A DNA stretch of 64,000 nt from Sulfurimicrobium sp031426915 (GCA_031426915.1 JASJPB010000007.1:1-64000); one strand, 5' to 3'; positions 34,112-42,908 are shown, numbered from the stretch's first letter. Translations and numbers: made by a program. The notes: generated by a model from the letters alone, not told the origin.

Positions 34112-34605
34112 CTTGGCTCCTGAAGGGTGAGGCTGTCGCCGGGCTTGATTCCCAGCCATTGGGCCGCGGCGGCGCTGAGGAAAATGGCTTGCGGGTCGAG
34201 CATCGCCGCGCCGGCTGCGTTCCCCTGCCCGTTTCCGATGCTCAGCGGCAGCAGGCGGGAAGCGTGGAACACGTCAACGCCCAGCAGCCTGAGCGTTTCG
34301 CTGCGGTCCGGCAGCCTCGCCTCGATCTCCAGCGCGGGGCTGGCAAGCGCCACTTCGGGCAGACGCGCCAGACGCGGATAGATGCTTTCGTCCATGCCCG
34401 TGGCCGGACCCTGGACCGTCAGGTCGGCCTGCCCCGAGACGTTGCGCACTGCCTGGGAAAACTCGCTCACGGCGGCGCGGTTGATGAGATGGATGGAAAC
34501 GCCCAGAGCCACCCCCAGTGCAATTCCCAGCACGCTCAGGAATATTCGCCCGGGGTGATCGCCGAAAGGCCCCAGCACGGCGCGGATGATGGCGGCGCGG
34601 TTCAT
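34112..34605 (-). pseudogene. truncated MacB/LolC-type ABC permease
   Basis: The first 165 or so residues of a FtsX-like permease: a membrane segment (about 20-42) followed by the periplasmic MacB_PCD region (DESIYPRLARLPEV, LFLSAAAAQWLGIKPGDSL-like). The sequence stops matching at QEPRG, exactly where the transposase repeat begins, and the frame ends after 20 unrelated residues at 34045. All later membrane segments are missing, so the transporter is dead unless another permease substitutes. Its start overlaps the ATPase gene by 4 nt. Confidence 0.85.
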
Positions 34606-35276
34606 GTTGCGGCCTTGGGGAAAAGGCCATCCGGGTCCAGCACATAGATGCGGTCGGTGGTGGCGGCGGCGGCCGGGGAGTGGCTCACCAGGATGCCCGC
34701 CGCGTTGCCTTGCTTGACCTGGTCGCGCAGCAGCTCAAGGACCTGGGCGGCGCTGGCCGGGTCGAGGTTGCCGGTGGGTTCGTCCGCCAGGATCAGTTGC
34801 GGGCGGTGCGCCAGCGCACGGGCGATGGCCACGCGCTGCATCTCGCCCCCGGACAGTTCGCGCGCATAGCTTTTGCCCCGCTTCGCGAGTCCGATCGACT
34901 CCAGCAGCGAGGAAACGCGGAGGCTCGCCTCGCCGGCCGGTATATTGTTGAGGGCCAGCGGCAGGGCAATATTCTGGGCGACGGTGAGGTAGGGCAGGAG
35001 GTGAAAGGCCTGGAACACGAAGCCCATTTTTTGCCTGCGCAGCTGGGTGAGGCGCTTGTCGTCCAATCCGACAAGCTCGCAGCCGTCGAGCTGGATCGAA
35101 CCCCTGTCGGGCGGCTCCAGGCCGGCAATGAGATTGAGCAGGGTGGACTTGCCGATGCCGGATTCGCCCATGATGGCGATATATTCGCCGCGCGCCACAT
35201 CCAGCGAAACGTCGCGCAACACTTGCCGCACACCGGGGCCGAGGTAGGATTTGCCGAGATTGCGGATGTTGAGCAT
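34602..35276 (-). CDS. ABC transporter ATPase, LolD/MacB type
   Basis: A 224-aa ATP-binding subunit with Walker A GESGIGKSTLLN, signature LSGGEMQRVAIARA, Walker B LILADEPTGNLD, and switch His in VSHS. Spacing and sequence match the family that powers lipoprotein-release or MacB-type mechanotransmission transporters. Its partner permease, encoded directly downstream, is truncated by the transposase element, so this gene is probably a functional orphan. Confidence 0.9.
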   Translation of the reverse strand: MLNIRNLGKSYLGPGVRQVLRDVSLDVARGEYIAIMGESGIGKSTLLNLIAGLEPPDRGSIQLDGCELVGLDDKRLTQLRRQKMGFVFQAFHLLPYLTVAQNIALPLALNNIPAGEASLRVSSLLESIGLAKRGKSYARELSGGEMQRVAIARALAHRPQLILADEPTGNLDPASAAQVLELLRDQVKQGNAAGILVSHSPAAAATTDRIYVLDPDGLFPKAAT

Positions 35277-35337
35277 GGCGATGGTTTTCAGCCGCGGTGC
35301 GAAGCGGCGTCGGCTGCAGCGAATCGTTTATGCTGGG

Positions 35338-35724
35338 TTAGCCAGCCATCTTGCGCAGCATGTGGTCTATGACCTTGCTGTGCTCGTCCTGCGGACTGAA
35401 CAGGATGACCTCGGCGTCTTTACCGACTCTCACCGTGTGTCCGGGCGGCCAGTAGAACAGGTCCCCGCTGTTGATCACTTCCGCTGTGTCGTCTGCGTAG
35501 GTGACGGTAAGTTCTCCCTGCAACAGGTAGCCCCAGTGCGGAGATTGGCATAGGTCTCCCTCCAGTCCCTTGAGCAGCGGCGAGATATCCGCACCGGCGC
35601 CTGGCGAGAAATACTCGCCGCTGATCTTGCCGTATCCGGATGCATCGCCAAAATTCATCTTTTGTCGCGCGACTGCACCCGGCGCATCGATTCTGACAGG
35701 GATGTCGTTCTTGGCTATTCGCAT
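35338..35724 (-). CDS. cupin-domain protein, copy 1
   Basis: A 128-aa single-domain cupin starting at 35724, with AGGAGG upstream. Typical segments: GEYFSPGAG, SPHWGYLLQGELTV, GDLFYWPPGHTV, and a C-terminal SPQDEHSKVIDHML. It is a clear paralogue of the protein encoded at 42121-42507, with the same length and the same N- and C-terminal motifs. The single His of PHWG and the His of PPGH may bind metal, but the usual HxH is not complete. Function is unknown. The gene follows the DsrC-like gene and a solo MITE end. Confidence 0.75.
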   Translation of the reverse strand: MRIAKNDIPVRIDAPGAVARQKMNFGDASGYGKISGEYFSPGAGADISPLLKGLEGDLCQSPHWGYLLQGELTVTYADDTAEVINSGDLFYWPPGHTVRVGKDAEVILFSPQDEHSKVIDHMLRKMAG

Positions 35725-35739
35725 TTCGTGCGCCTCCTG

Positions 35740-35761
35740 GCGGTCAACTGAGGTTTCTAGG
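35740..35761. repeat. solo terminus of the 240-bp MITE
   Basis: These 22 bp, containing CAACTGAGGTTTCTAGG, are identical to the right end of the element at 8939-9178. Here they occur alone, one nt after the DsrC-like stop codon and just before the cupin ribosome site. Either a decayed insertion or the element's target-type sequence. Confidence 0.7.
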
Positions 35762-35762
35762 G

Positions 35763-36062
35763 TTACATATAAGCTTTCGCCTCTTCCCCCGGATTGGGCA
35801 AACCGGCGATGCGCCAGGCGGTTCTGACGCTCTGGAACAGGCCGGGAATGCACAGGCGTTCGAATTTGTTGGCATGGCAGACATGGCTGACGGCCGGTAG
35901 CCCGCCCTCGACATAGTGGTCCCGCAGGAAATGGATGATCGCCCAGTGTTCCTCGCGCAGTTCGCTTACGCCTTCGTCAGTGGCGATGTTGCGCGCCATG
36001 TCTTCGTCCCAGTTCAATGGATCGGCGAGAAATCCATCCTGATCGTATAGCGGTTTCTTCAT
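35763..36062 (-). CDS. DsrC/TusE-family protein lacking the C-terminal cysteines
   Basis: A 99-aa member of the DsrC/TusE sulfur-relay family: DGFLADPLNWDEDMARNIA, the helical core EEHWAIIHFLRDHY, and the end AWRIAGLPNPGEEAKAYM. True DsrC ends in a flexible arm with a conserved penultimate Cys and an upstream Cys 10 residues away. Here that arm has neither, so it cannot carry persulfide in the known way and is probably a regulatory or structural homologue. Start supported by GGGAGAGGA. It lies upstream of cupin copy 1, separated by a repeat end. Confidence 0.85.
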   Translation of the reverse strand: MKKPLYDQDGFLADPLNWDEDMARNIATDEGVSELREEHWAIIHFLRDHYVEGGLPAVSHVCHANKFERLCIPGLFQSVRTAWRIAGLPNPGEEAKAYM

Positions 36063-36421
36063 GCTTCCTCTCCCTTTTCTACACGCCTGTCCGGTCGCCG
36101 CGATACCGGCTTCCGGACTCGGCTTCTACCTGGATGTAGTAGGGATCATAGGGTCTCCCCCCGCTTTTTCCACTGCGGCATTCACCCCATTTTCCCCGCC
36201 GATACGATTGATTTGGCAGCCGGATAGTGGGTAGGAACGGCTGAACGGTGAGCGAGTGCTTGCTGCTGCGGGAACATTACGAATCAAATGATGCCCAATG
36301 GACATTAGACCCTGGCATTTCCTGGGGCCTGGATTCGAGGGTTCAGGCCGTGAATGCAGGGTAGACCATGTGGCGGCCAGAGCAGAAATCGGCAGCCACA
36401 TCCTGATAGAAGGAGAAAATC
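36063..36421. other. divergent intergenic region
   Basis: A 359-bp gap between the DsrC-like gene (minus) and the small ferredoxin-fold gene (plus) should hold promoters for both. I see no gene and no clear operator. Confidence 0.45.
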
Positions 36422-36649
36422 ATGAGCATCGTGGATTTTATGATTCATCTGAAACCCGAACTCCCGCTGAATGAGCGTACTCAGCTGGAAGCCGAAATTG
36501 CCGAAATGGATGGCGTGATGTCCGCCTGTTTCAGCCGAACCCATTCCCATATGATGGAAGTCACCTACAACCCCGATGTCGTAAGCTCGAGCGTGGTGCT
36601 GGAGTGTGTCAGCAAGCGCGGCATCGCGGCGGAAAAAGTGGGTTTGTGA
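36422..36649 (+). CDS. small HMA-like ferredoxin-fold protein, copy 1
   Basis: A 75-aa protein with the beta-alpha-beta-beta-alpha-beta pattern of heavy-metal-associated domains (VDFMIHLKPEL, EVTYNPDVVSSSVVLECV) but without the CxxC metal site. Strong ribosome site (AGAAGGAG). It resembles the protein at 42678-42908 in length and pattern (MIHI/MIHL start, xTYD/xTYN core). It may be a small regulatory or ligand-binding domain. Confidence 0.72.
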   Translation: MSIVDFMIHLKPELPLNERTQLEAEIAEMDGVMSACFSRTHSHMMEVTYNPDVVSSSVVLECVSKRGIAAEKVGL

Positions 36650-36661
36650 GTCAGTGGTTCC

Positions 36662-37582
36662 TTAGGGCGCCACCATCACCAGCCTGTGTTCTGCCCGCCG
36701 GTTTTCCTGCGGCGGGTAGGGGATGCACCCCACTTCATTTCCCTTGTCATTGCGGTAGATCAGTTCCTTGTTTTGCAGGTCATATTCAGGGTGGCGCGGG
36801 TCATTCCACTGGTTGAGGAAATGCACGTAGAAAGCCGGGAACAGACCTTGTGCAGGCTTGTCCTTGCGTAGCGCGAAGACGTATTCCGGCTGGTCTTTCA
36901 ATTCGTGGCCGTCGTGGCAATACTGCACCCAGACATATTCTCCCGTGACGATCAGGTTCCAGAAAGGCTGCTCCTCATAAAACTTGAGCGTGACTTTCTT
37001 GCCTGCGGCGGCCAGGCTGGCCAGGCGCTCGATGGTGGCTTCCGTTTCCTGCCTGTAGGATGCAAGAGATGCCTGGTCGCCCATGGACTGTATCCTTCGC
37101 TTGGCGCCGGCACCGTAGGGGTTCATCAGCATCACCCGCAGCTCGTAGCTGTCGTCGATGAAACGGTGCAGGTTGCGCTTTTCCGAGACGAAGGTGTCGT
37201 AACCGGTGATGGACATCACCGACACATCCCGTGTGCCGCTGATCCTGTTGCGCAGGTCGCGGCCTCTCCAGCGCGAGAACCAGTTGTCTGCTTCGTGCAC
37301 ATGCACCAGCGAGGCGATATGGTTCATGCGCAGGCTGCGCCGTCCTTCCATGGCGATCAGGACCAGATTGAAAAGCATCACCAGAACGGCGGCAAAACTG
37401 ATTTCGGTAATCAGCAGCAACTGCGAATCTCCCTCCACCCTGGGCCACCAGGAATACAGAATGAACTTAGCTGCCATCGGCAGGGAAAATGCAACTCCCA
37501 CCGCCAGCAGCGAGACGGCGGCATGGCTGAAGATATGTCGCAGGGTGTGAGAAAAACTGAGGAAATGCGTGTTGCGATCCAT
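36662..37582 (-). CDS. membrane-anchored protein of unknown function
   Basis: A 306-aa protein starting at 37582 (AAAGGAG upstream). Two membrane helices lie near residues 20-40 and 57-77. The cytoplasmic remainder includes DSYELRVMLMNPYGAG and a GEYVWVQYCHDG segment, reminiscent of signalling proteins with a degenerate phospholipase-D-like fold, but no catalytic HKD motif is present. Function is unknown. The spacer 37583-37873 upstream shows no gene. Confidence 0.65.
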   Translation of the reverse strand: MDRNTHFLSFSHTLRHIFSHAAVSLLAVGVAFSLPMAAKFILYSWWPRVEGDSQLLLITEISFAAVLVMLFNLVLIAMEGRRSLRMNHIASLVHVHEADNWFSRWRGRDLRNRISGTRDVSVMSITGYDTFVSEKRNLHRFIDDSYELRVMLMNPYGAGAKRRIQSMGDQASLASYRQETEATIERLASLAAAGKKVTLKFYEEQPFWNLIVTGEYVWVQYCHDGHELKDQPEYVFALRKDKPAQGLFPAFYVHFLNQWNDPRHPEYDLQNKELIYRNDKGNEVGCIPYPPQENRRAEHRLVMVAP

Positions 37583-37873
37583 GATCGTATCTCCTTTCGG
37601 CAATATCCGGGGGTTGAAGCATTGCGCGCGCTGGCTTATGAGGCTGCTGCGCATGAGGTGAAATTGAAATTCGGGGGGAGGTAGGTCGAAGCTGATTGCG
37701 AATCATTGGAGCATATTTTTTGGCGTGCTTTCATTACAAACCATACATGAAGGCTTCACTACCTAGTTTTTCCGCTGATATACAGTCGAAAACTGTATGT
37801 CGCTTCACACCAAAATAAGCAAATATCTTCATGTCCCCCCACGTTGTTTCGTTAACCCGGAAACTCATCCATC

Positions 37874-39337
37874 ATGAACCACGCCAGAGCGGAATTCGAT
37901 ATTTGCGTCGTCGGCGGCGGCGCTGCCGGGCTGGTGGTTGCCGCCGGCGGGGCAAGCATGGGAGCGAAAGTCATCCTGGTCGAAAAGAACGGGCTCGGCG
38001 GGGATTGCCTGCGCTATGGCTGCGTCCCCAGCAAGGCCCTGTTGCACTGCGCCAAGGTGGCGCAAACCATGCGCCGGGCAGAGCGCTTCGGGATCACGCC
38101 CTGTACACCGGAAGTCGATCTGGCCGCCGTGATGGAGCGGATACAGCACGTAATCCGCACCATTGAAGTACATGACAGCCCCGAGCGTTACCGCGCCCTC
38201 GGGGTGGAGCTGGTTTCAGGGCACGGCCGGTTTTGCAACCCCTCCACGCTGGTGGTCAACGGCAGGGAAATCACGGCCCGGAATTTCGTGCTGGCGACCG
38301 GATCGCGGGCGGCAATACCGGACATCCCGGGTCTGGATAAGGTGCCTTATCTGACCAACGAGAGCGTGTTCGCCCTGCGCGAACAGGTGCCCAGCCTGAT
38401 CGTGCTGGGCGGCGGTCCGATCGGGGTGGAAATGGCCCAGGCTTTTTCGCGCCTGGGCAGCCGCGTATTCCTGGTCAACCGTAGCCCGCAGCTATTGCCT
38501 CATGAAGACAGTGATCTCGCCACCGTGGTCACCGACCGCATCAGCGCGGAAGGCGTCAAACTCTACCAGGGATATTCGAGCGTGCGGGTGGAGAAACAGA
38601 ACGGGGGCATACGGCTCTGGCTGGCGGCGCCGGACGGCTCCGAACACACGCTTGTGGCCAGTCATCTGCTGTTGGCTACCGGCCGCCAGCCCAACATCGG
38701 CGATCTGGGGCTGGAGCAGGCCGGCATCGAGCTGCTCCACGGGCGCATCGTGGCCGGTCCGAATTTGCGCACCACCAACAAGCATGTGTATGTCTGCGGT
38801 GACGCCGCCGGAGGCCACCAGTTCACCCATGTGGCGGAACACCATGCCCGGGTGGTGCTGAAGAATATGCTGTTTCATCTTCCCGCACGAGTGGAGGAGC
38901 GTGTCATTCCCTGGTGCACCTTCACCGATCCGGAGCTGGCGCGGGTCGGGCTGTCTGAACGCGAGGCCAAATTGTCGGATATCGCCTACCGTGTTTATAC
39001 CTTCCCGTTCACGGATATCGATCGGGCGCAAACTGACGGCGATACGGAAGGCTTCGTCAAGATCCTCACCACTCCCCGCGGACGCCTGCTGGGCGCGGCC
39101 ATCGTCGGCCCTCATGCGGGTGAACTGATCCACGAATACTCGCTGGCGATGGCCGCCAGAATCAGGCTTTCCAGCCTGTCCAGCATGCTTCACGTCTATC
39201 CCACCATGGCCCAGATCAACCGGCGGGTTGCAGACGCCTACCGCAAGGAGGCACTTACGCCGGGCGTGAAGAAATGGGTGAAACGGCTGTTCTCCCTGCG
39301 TGGCAGGCTGGACGAAGCGGCGGTGGGTGAAACATGA
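37874..39337 (+). CDS. pyridine nucleotide-disulfide oxidoreductase, mercuric reductase/LpdA-like
   Basis: A 487-aa flavoprotein with the FAD motif GGGAAGL (14-20), redox-active pair Cys45/Cys50 in GGDCLRYGCVPSK, NAD motif GGGPIGVEMA, and the dimerisation domain. The C-terminal active-site region reads MLHVYPTMAQ, with Gln in place of the Glu of dihydrolipoamide dehydrogenases, and there is no MerA C-terminal Cys pair. The last 30 residues are an extra basic helix (GVKKWVKRLFSL), possibly membrane-binding. Such proteins may reduce an unusual disulfide or thiol substrate. The next flavoprotein gene overlaps by 4 nt. Confidence 0.88.
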   Translation: MNHARAEFDICVVGGGAAGLVVAAGGASMGAKVILVEKNGLGGDCLRYGCVPSKALLHCAKVAQTMRRAERFGITPCTPEVDLAAVMERIQHVIRTIEVHDSPERYRALGVELVSGHGRFCNPSTLVVNGREITARNFVLATGSRAAIPDIPGLDKVPYLTNESVFALREQVPSLIVLGGGPIGVEMAQAFSRLGSRVFLVNRSPQLLPHEDSDLATVVTDRISAEGVKLYQGYSSVRVEKQNGGIRLWLAAPDGSEHTLVASHLLLATGRQPNIGDLGLEQAGIELLHGRIVAGPNLRTTNKHVYVCGDAAGGHQFTHVAEHHARVVLKNMLFHLPARVEERVIPWCTFTDPELARVGLSEREAKLSDIAYRVYTFPFTDIDRAQTDGDTEGFVKILTTPRGRLLGAAIVGPHAGELIHEYSLAMAARIRLSSLSSMLHVYPTMAQINRRVADAYRKEALTPGVKKWVKRLFSLRGRLDEAAVGET

Positions 39338-40530
39338 ACCCATTCGATTATGTCATCGTGGGTGGCGGGCTGGCCGGCGCTTCGGCGATCCAGGGCATTC
39401 GCGAGCACGACAGCCGGGGAAGCATCCTGCTGATCGGCGAGGAAACGCACCCACCTTATGACCGTCCACCGCTTTCCAAGCAGCTGTGGTTCGGCAAAAA
39501 CAAAGTGGACGACATCTTCCTTCACCCGCAGCGCTTTTACGATGATCATGGCGTCACGCTGGCGCTCGGTGCCAGGGTGGAAAAAATCGACCCGAGCGGG
39601 AAGTCAGTCACTGTCGCGAATGGCAGCGGCTACCTTTTCGGCAAGCTGCTCCTGGCAACCGGTACCCGTCCGAGGCACATCGCCATCCCCGGTGCCGGAC
39701 TAGAAGGCATTTACCATTACCGCACGCTGGACGATTACCTGCGCATGCAAGGCGAGGCCCAGGTCAACAAATCGGCGCTGATCATCGGCGGCGGATTTAT
39801 CGGCTCGGAGCTCGCTGCCGCGCTGAATATCAATCTCGAAGTCACCATGATCTATCCCTCCGCCACGCTCTGCCGCCGGGTATTCCCGGAGCAGCTGGGC
39901 CAGGCGCTGCAACACCATTTCCAGGAACGCGGGATCCGGGTCATTCCTTCCGACATGCCGGCCACGATCAGCAAGAACGGGAGCAAATTCCGCACGGAAA
40001 CCGTCAGCGGGAAAAGCCTGGAATCGGACCTGGTGATCGTTGGCGTCGGCGTGGATCCCTGCATCGAACTCGCCCGGGAAGCCGGCCTGGAAGTGGGCAA
40101 CGGGATCGTGGTCAATGAATTTCTCGAATCATCCCATCCCGATATCTACGCGGCCGGCGACAACGCCTTCTTCCCCTATAGGGTGCTGGGAAAAAGCATG
40201 CGCATCGAGCATTGGGACAATGCCCAGGTCCAGGGACGCTGGGCCGGCTGGAACATGGCGGGCGCACACGAAGCCTATACCTATCAGCCGTATTTCTTCT
40301 CCGACCTGTTCGAATTCGGCTACGAGGCCACCGGCGAAGTGGATACCAGCCTCGAAACCTTCGCCGACTGGCAGAAGGAAAACCAGACCGGGGTCATCTA
40401 CTACCTGCGCGAGGGCCGCGTCAGGGGCGTCATGATGTGCAACCTGTGGGGGCGGATCGATGCGGCGCGGGAGCTGATCCGCAAGGGCGAGCTGGTGTCG
40501 CCGGAAAGCCTGCGCGGGGCGATCCGCTGA
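39334..40530 (+). CDS. FAD-dependent NAD(P)H oxidoreductase, AIF/ferredoxin reductase-like
   Basis: A 398-aa flavoprotein: FAD motif GGGLAGASA, the PPYDRPPLSKQ segment of rubredoxin/ferredoxin reductases and AIF, ATGTRPR, NAD motif GGGFIGSELA, and the second FAD site YAAGDNAFF. The C-terminal domain resembles AIF-C. ATGA overlap with the preceding disulfide-reductase-family gene predicts translational coupling, so the two flavoproteins may form one electron chain. Its acceptor is not encoded beside it. A 144-bp dispersed repeat follows. Confidence 0.87.
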   Translation: MNPFDYVIVGGGLAGASAIQGIREHDSRGSILLIGEETHPPYDRPPLSKQLWFGKNKVDDIFLHPQRFYDDHGVTLALGARVEKIDPSGKSVTVANGSGYLFGKLLLATGTRPRHIAIPGAGLEGIYHYRTLDDYLRMQGEAQVNKSALIIGGGFIGSELAAALNINLEVTMIYPSATLCRRVFPEQLGQALQHHFQERGIRVIPSDMPATISKNGSKFRTETVSGKSLESDLVIVGVGVDPCIELAREAGLEVGNGIVVNEFLESSHPDIYAAGDNAFFPYRVLGKSMRIEHWDNAQVQGRWAGWNMAGAHEAYTYQPYFFSDLFEFGYEATGEVDTSLETFADWQKENQTGVIYYLREGRVRGVMMCNLWGRIDAARELIRKGELVSPESLRGAIR

Positions 40531-40573
40531 TTCTACTCGGACGCATGACGTTGGGTTTCCAGGATAAACCTAT

Positions 40574-40717
40574 AAACCGCATTTCACCGCAAAGGACGCG
40601 AAGGTTCGCAAGGTAAAACAAAGGGTTGATTAATGGCAACGCGCCACACATCGGGTTAGCCAATAAAGTTGTTCAAGCCTTTGAATTCCTTCGCGAACCT
40701 TTGCGTCCTTTGCGGTT
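40574..40717. repeat. 144-bp dispersed hairpin repeat, copy A
   Basis: The element begins AAACCGCATTTCACCGC and ends TTTGCGGTT. Its ends form an imperfect inverted repeat (CGCAAAGGACGCGAAGGTTC versus GAACCTTTGCGTCCTTTGCG). The reverse complement of 50266-50408 matches it along its whole length, including the non-palindromic middle. It separates converging genes here. Confidence 0.88.
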
Positions 40718-40746
40718 AAGATGCCTTTTTTAAGCAAAATCCAGGA

Positions 40747-41370
40747 TCAGGATATCCGTCCCCTCGCCAGCGCAGCAGTGATCTGCGCCACGTGGTGGCC
40801 CTGGAAGCGGGCCATGGCCAGTTCGTTTTCGCTCGGCTTGCGGCTGCCGTCGGGGCCGGCAATGGTACTGGCGCCATAGGGGGAGCCGCCGCTGATCTCG
40901 CTCATGGTCATTTGCCGCTGCTCGCTATAGGGCAGTCCGACGATAATCATGCCGTGGTGCAGCAGCGTGGTGTGGAAGCTGAGAATGGTGCTCTCCTGGC
41001 CGCCATGCTGGGTTGCCGTGCTGGTGAAGACGCTGCCCACCTTGCCGATCAGGCTTCCGTCCAGCCACAGCTTGCCGGTCTGGTCGAGGAAATTGCGCAT
41101 CTGGGCCGCCATGTTGCCGAAGCGGGTCGGCGTGCCGAAGATGACGGCATCCGCTTCCGCCAGTTGCGCTGGCGCGATGAACGGCAAGCGGGAAAAGGCG
41201 GACTGCGCCGCCCCGGCACCGCTGGCCTGGAGCTTGTCCTCGGGCACCAGTTCCGGCACGCGCCACAGGCTGACCTCGGCGCCATCCACAGTGCTTGCGC
41301 CTTCCGCAATGGCTTCTGCCATGAGGTGAATGTGTCCGTACATGCTGTAAAAAACCACTTGTATTTTCAT
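40747..41370 (-). CDS. wrbA: NAD(P)H:quinone oxidoreductase WrbA
   Basis: A 207-aa flavodoxin-fold enzyme. FMN-binding motifs are YSMYGHIHLMAEA, GTPTRFGNMAAQMRNFLDQT and STATQHGGQE; the family-specific GGSPYGASTIAG follows. It reduces quinones by two electrons as an FMN tetramer. Full length. First of several small minus-strand stress-type genes between 40.7 and 42.9 kb. Confidence 0.95.
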   Translation of the reverse strand: MKIQVVFYSMYGHIHLMAEAIAEGASTVDGAEVSLWRVPELVPEDKLQASGAGAAQSAFSRLPFIAPAQLAEADAVIFGTPTRFGNMAAQMRNFLDQTGKLWLDGSLIGKVGSVFTSTATQHGGQESTILSFHTTLLHHGMIIVGLPYSEQRQMTMSEISGGSPYGASTIAGPDGSRKPSENELAMARFQGHHVAQITAALARGRIS

Positions 41371-41406
41371 GATGCGGGCTCCTTGATGATTATTTCCCCT
41401 TGCCGG

Positions 41407-41661
41407 TTAATCTTGATGGCGCTGCGCTTGCCGCTGCTTCAAGTCATCGCGCTTCTGCAAAAACTCATCGCGGCCGATTTCTCCTCGGGCATAGGCTTCT
41501 TCCAGGATTTCAAGCGGGGTTTTGCCGCTCCCGCCTGATTTTGAGCCGCTTGCCAGATATTTGATGGCGGCCAGGATCAGGATAATCGGCACTAGCCACA
41601 TCAGCAGCATGCCGAGCCAGCCTCCGAACATCCAGGCGCCATGGTCATAGCCATACATCAT
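41407..41661 (-). CDS. SHOCT-domain membrane protein
   Basis: An 84-aa protein with one membrane helix (about 14-37) and a C-terminal SHOCT motif (TPLEILEEAYARGEIGRDEF). SHOCT domains are short oligomerisation modules. The gene starts 6 nt after the truncated haemoglobin stop, suggesting co-transcription. Confidence 0.88.
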   Translation of the reverse strand: MMYGYDHGAWMFGGWLGMLLMWLVPIILILAAIKYLASGSKSGGSGKTPLEILEEAYARGEIGRDEFLQKRDDLKQRQAQRHQD

Positions 41662-41667
41662 GGTTGC

Positions 41668-42039
41668 CTATGCCTCGACCATGTCTTTTTTCGTGCTTTG
41701 TATCAATGCGGCGACCTCGTCACGTTCAGCACGAGGGACTTGAAAGGCCTCCAGCGTGGCATGGAGGTGCCCCAGAAATACCGACCAATCGTTTTCACTG
41801 ATTCCCATCCCTTTATGGGAGGTTTTCATGTCCCGCCCGGTGTAGTACACGGGGCCGCCTGCACCCGAACACAGAAAGTCAATCAGGAGCTGCTTCGAGC
41901 GGTTCAAGCTATCCTCCGCTCGATGCTGCCAGTAGCGAGCCAGTTGCGGATCCGCTCGCAAGCGTGGCAAAAGGTCGCTGACAACAGCAGCAATGGCGTC
42001 ATAGCCGCCAAGACGTTCATAGAGTGTTTTCTGGTTCAT
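41668..42039 (-). CDS. group I truncated haemoglobin
   Basis: A 123-aa 2-on-2 globin: LYERLGGYDAI start, the distal region, GGPVYYTGRDM, and the proximal haem His in MKTSHKGMGI. These globins bind O2 or NO and are often linked to nitrosative stress. The ribosome site AGAAGGAG precedes the ATG. An inverted repeat ATGAGC/GCTCAT lies 25-40 nt upstream (42064-42080). Confidence 0.9.
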   Translation of the reverse strand: MNQKTLYERLGGYDAIAAVVSDLLPRLRADPQLARYWQHRAEDSLNRSKQLLIDFLCSGAGGPVYYTGRDMKTSHKGMGISENDWSVFLGHLHATLEAFQVPRAERDEVAALIQSTKKDMVEA

Positions 42040-42120
42040 GGCTTTATCTCCTTCTGGTTGGAAATGAGCATAAAGCTCATGCTATCCGGGGCCGCGTTGG
42101 CGGTGTTGCTCGCGCCGTGT

Positions 42121-42507
42121 TTAACTTTTCACCTTCTCGATCATGTGGTTGATGACATGGCTGTGCTCGCGCTGCGGGCTGAACATGATGATCTCCGCGT
42201 CCGCATTGACCTTGACGTTGTGCCCGGGCGGCCAGTAAAACAGATCGTTCGCGTTGACCGTTTCCTGCGCGCCGTCCATGCCGGTCGTGGTGAGTTGGCC
42301 GCGCAAGACAAAGCCCCAGTGGGGGCACTGGCACGAATCGCCTTCCAGTCCCTTGAACAGCGTGGTGGTGTCAACACCCGCCGAGAGGCTGAAGTATTCG
42401 CCGCTGATCTTGCCTAATCCCGTTGCGTCGCCGAAATCCATTTGTTGGCGGATCACGGCGCCAGGGATCTCCATCTTGACGTCCACATCCTGTATGGCTA
42501 TCCGCAT
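42121..42507 (-). CDS. cupin-domain protein, copy 2
   Basis: A 128-aa single-domain cupin paralogous to the one at 35338-35724: both begin MRIA, share GLGKISGEYFS/GYGKISGEYFS, FKGLEGD or LKGLEGD, GDLFYWPPGH or NDLFYWPPGH, and end in EHSxVINHM or EHSKVIDHM. The role is unknown. It lies upstream of the haemoglobin gene on the same strand, with an 81-nt gap. Confidence 0.75.
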   Translation of the reverse strand: MRIAIQDVDVKMEIPGAVIRQQMDFGDATGLGKISGEYFSLSAGVDTTTLFKGLEGDSCQCPHWGFVLRGQLTTTGMDGAQETVNANDLFYWPPGHNVKVNADAEIIMFSPQREHSHVINHMIEKVKS

Positions 42508-42520
42508 GTTCGTTTCTCCT

Positions 42521-42550
42521 ATGTGTCAATGGATGCTTAATGTGAATAGG
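42521..42550. promoter_or_regulatory. shared upstream motif, copy 1
   Basis: The stretch GTCAATGGATGCTTAATGT just upstream of cupin copy 2 recurs with few changes at 43006-43032, upstream of the small ferredoxin-fold gene. Both face minus-strand genes. It could be a common operator or promoter; no known regulator is assigned. Confidence 0.35.
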
Positions 42551-42677
42551 GTGCGATTCATAAGGAGACGCACCGATGGTTGATGGTATGGCAATGAAGA
42601 AGCAGTTCGAACCTTTGCTCACCACATGCCCGCACTCATATAGCCACGAGCGCGGGCAGTTGCCGAAGTCGTCTCGT

Positions 42678-42908
42678 TTACATGCCTACCAGCTGGGCGG
42701 TATAGCCTGCTGCCCGGGCCTTCGCCAACAAGACCGCTGTGGTGGTTTTTTCCGTGTCATAGGTGATCATGAGGAGGTGCTCCTTGCCTGCATTAAACCC
42801 TGGCGAAACGACTCCCTCGACCTGTCGCAGTGTATTTTCGAGAGAGGTGCGCGCTTCTTCACTCAGAGACTCATTGATGTGAATCATGACATCGCTAATA
42901 TTCATCAT
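42678..42908 (-). CDS. small HMA-like ferredoxin-fold protein, copy 2
   Basis: A 76-aa protein with the same predicted beta-alpha-beta fold as the 36422-36649 product (DVMIHINESL, LLMITYDTEKTTTAVLL) and no CxxC. The ribosome site AAGGAG precedes ATGATG. Cupin and ferredoxin-fold paralogues thus occur as neighbours twice in this island. Confidence 0.72.
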   Translation of the reverse strand: MMNISDVMIHINESLSEEARTSLENTLRQVEGVVSPGFNAGKEHLLMITYDTEKTTTAVLLAKARAAGYTAQLVGM

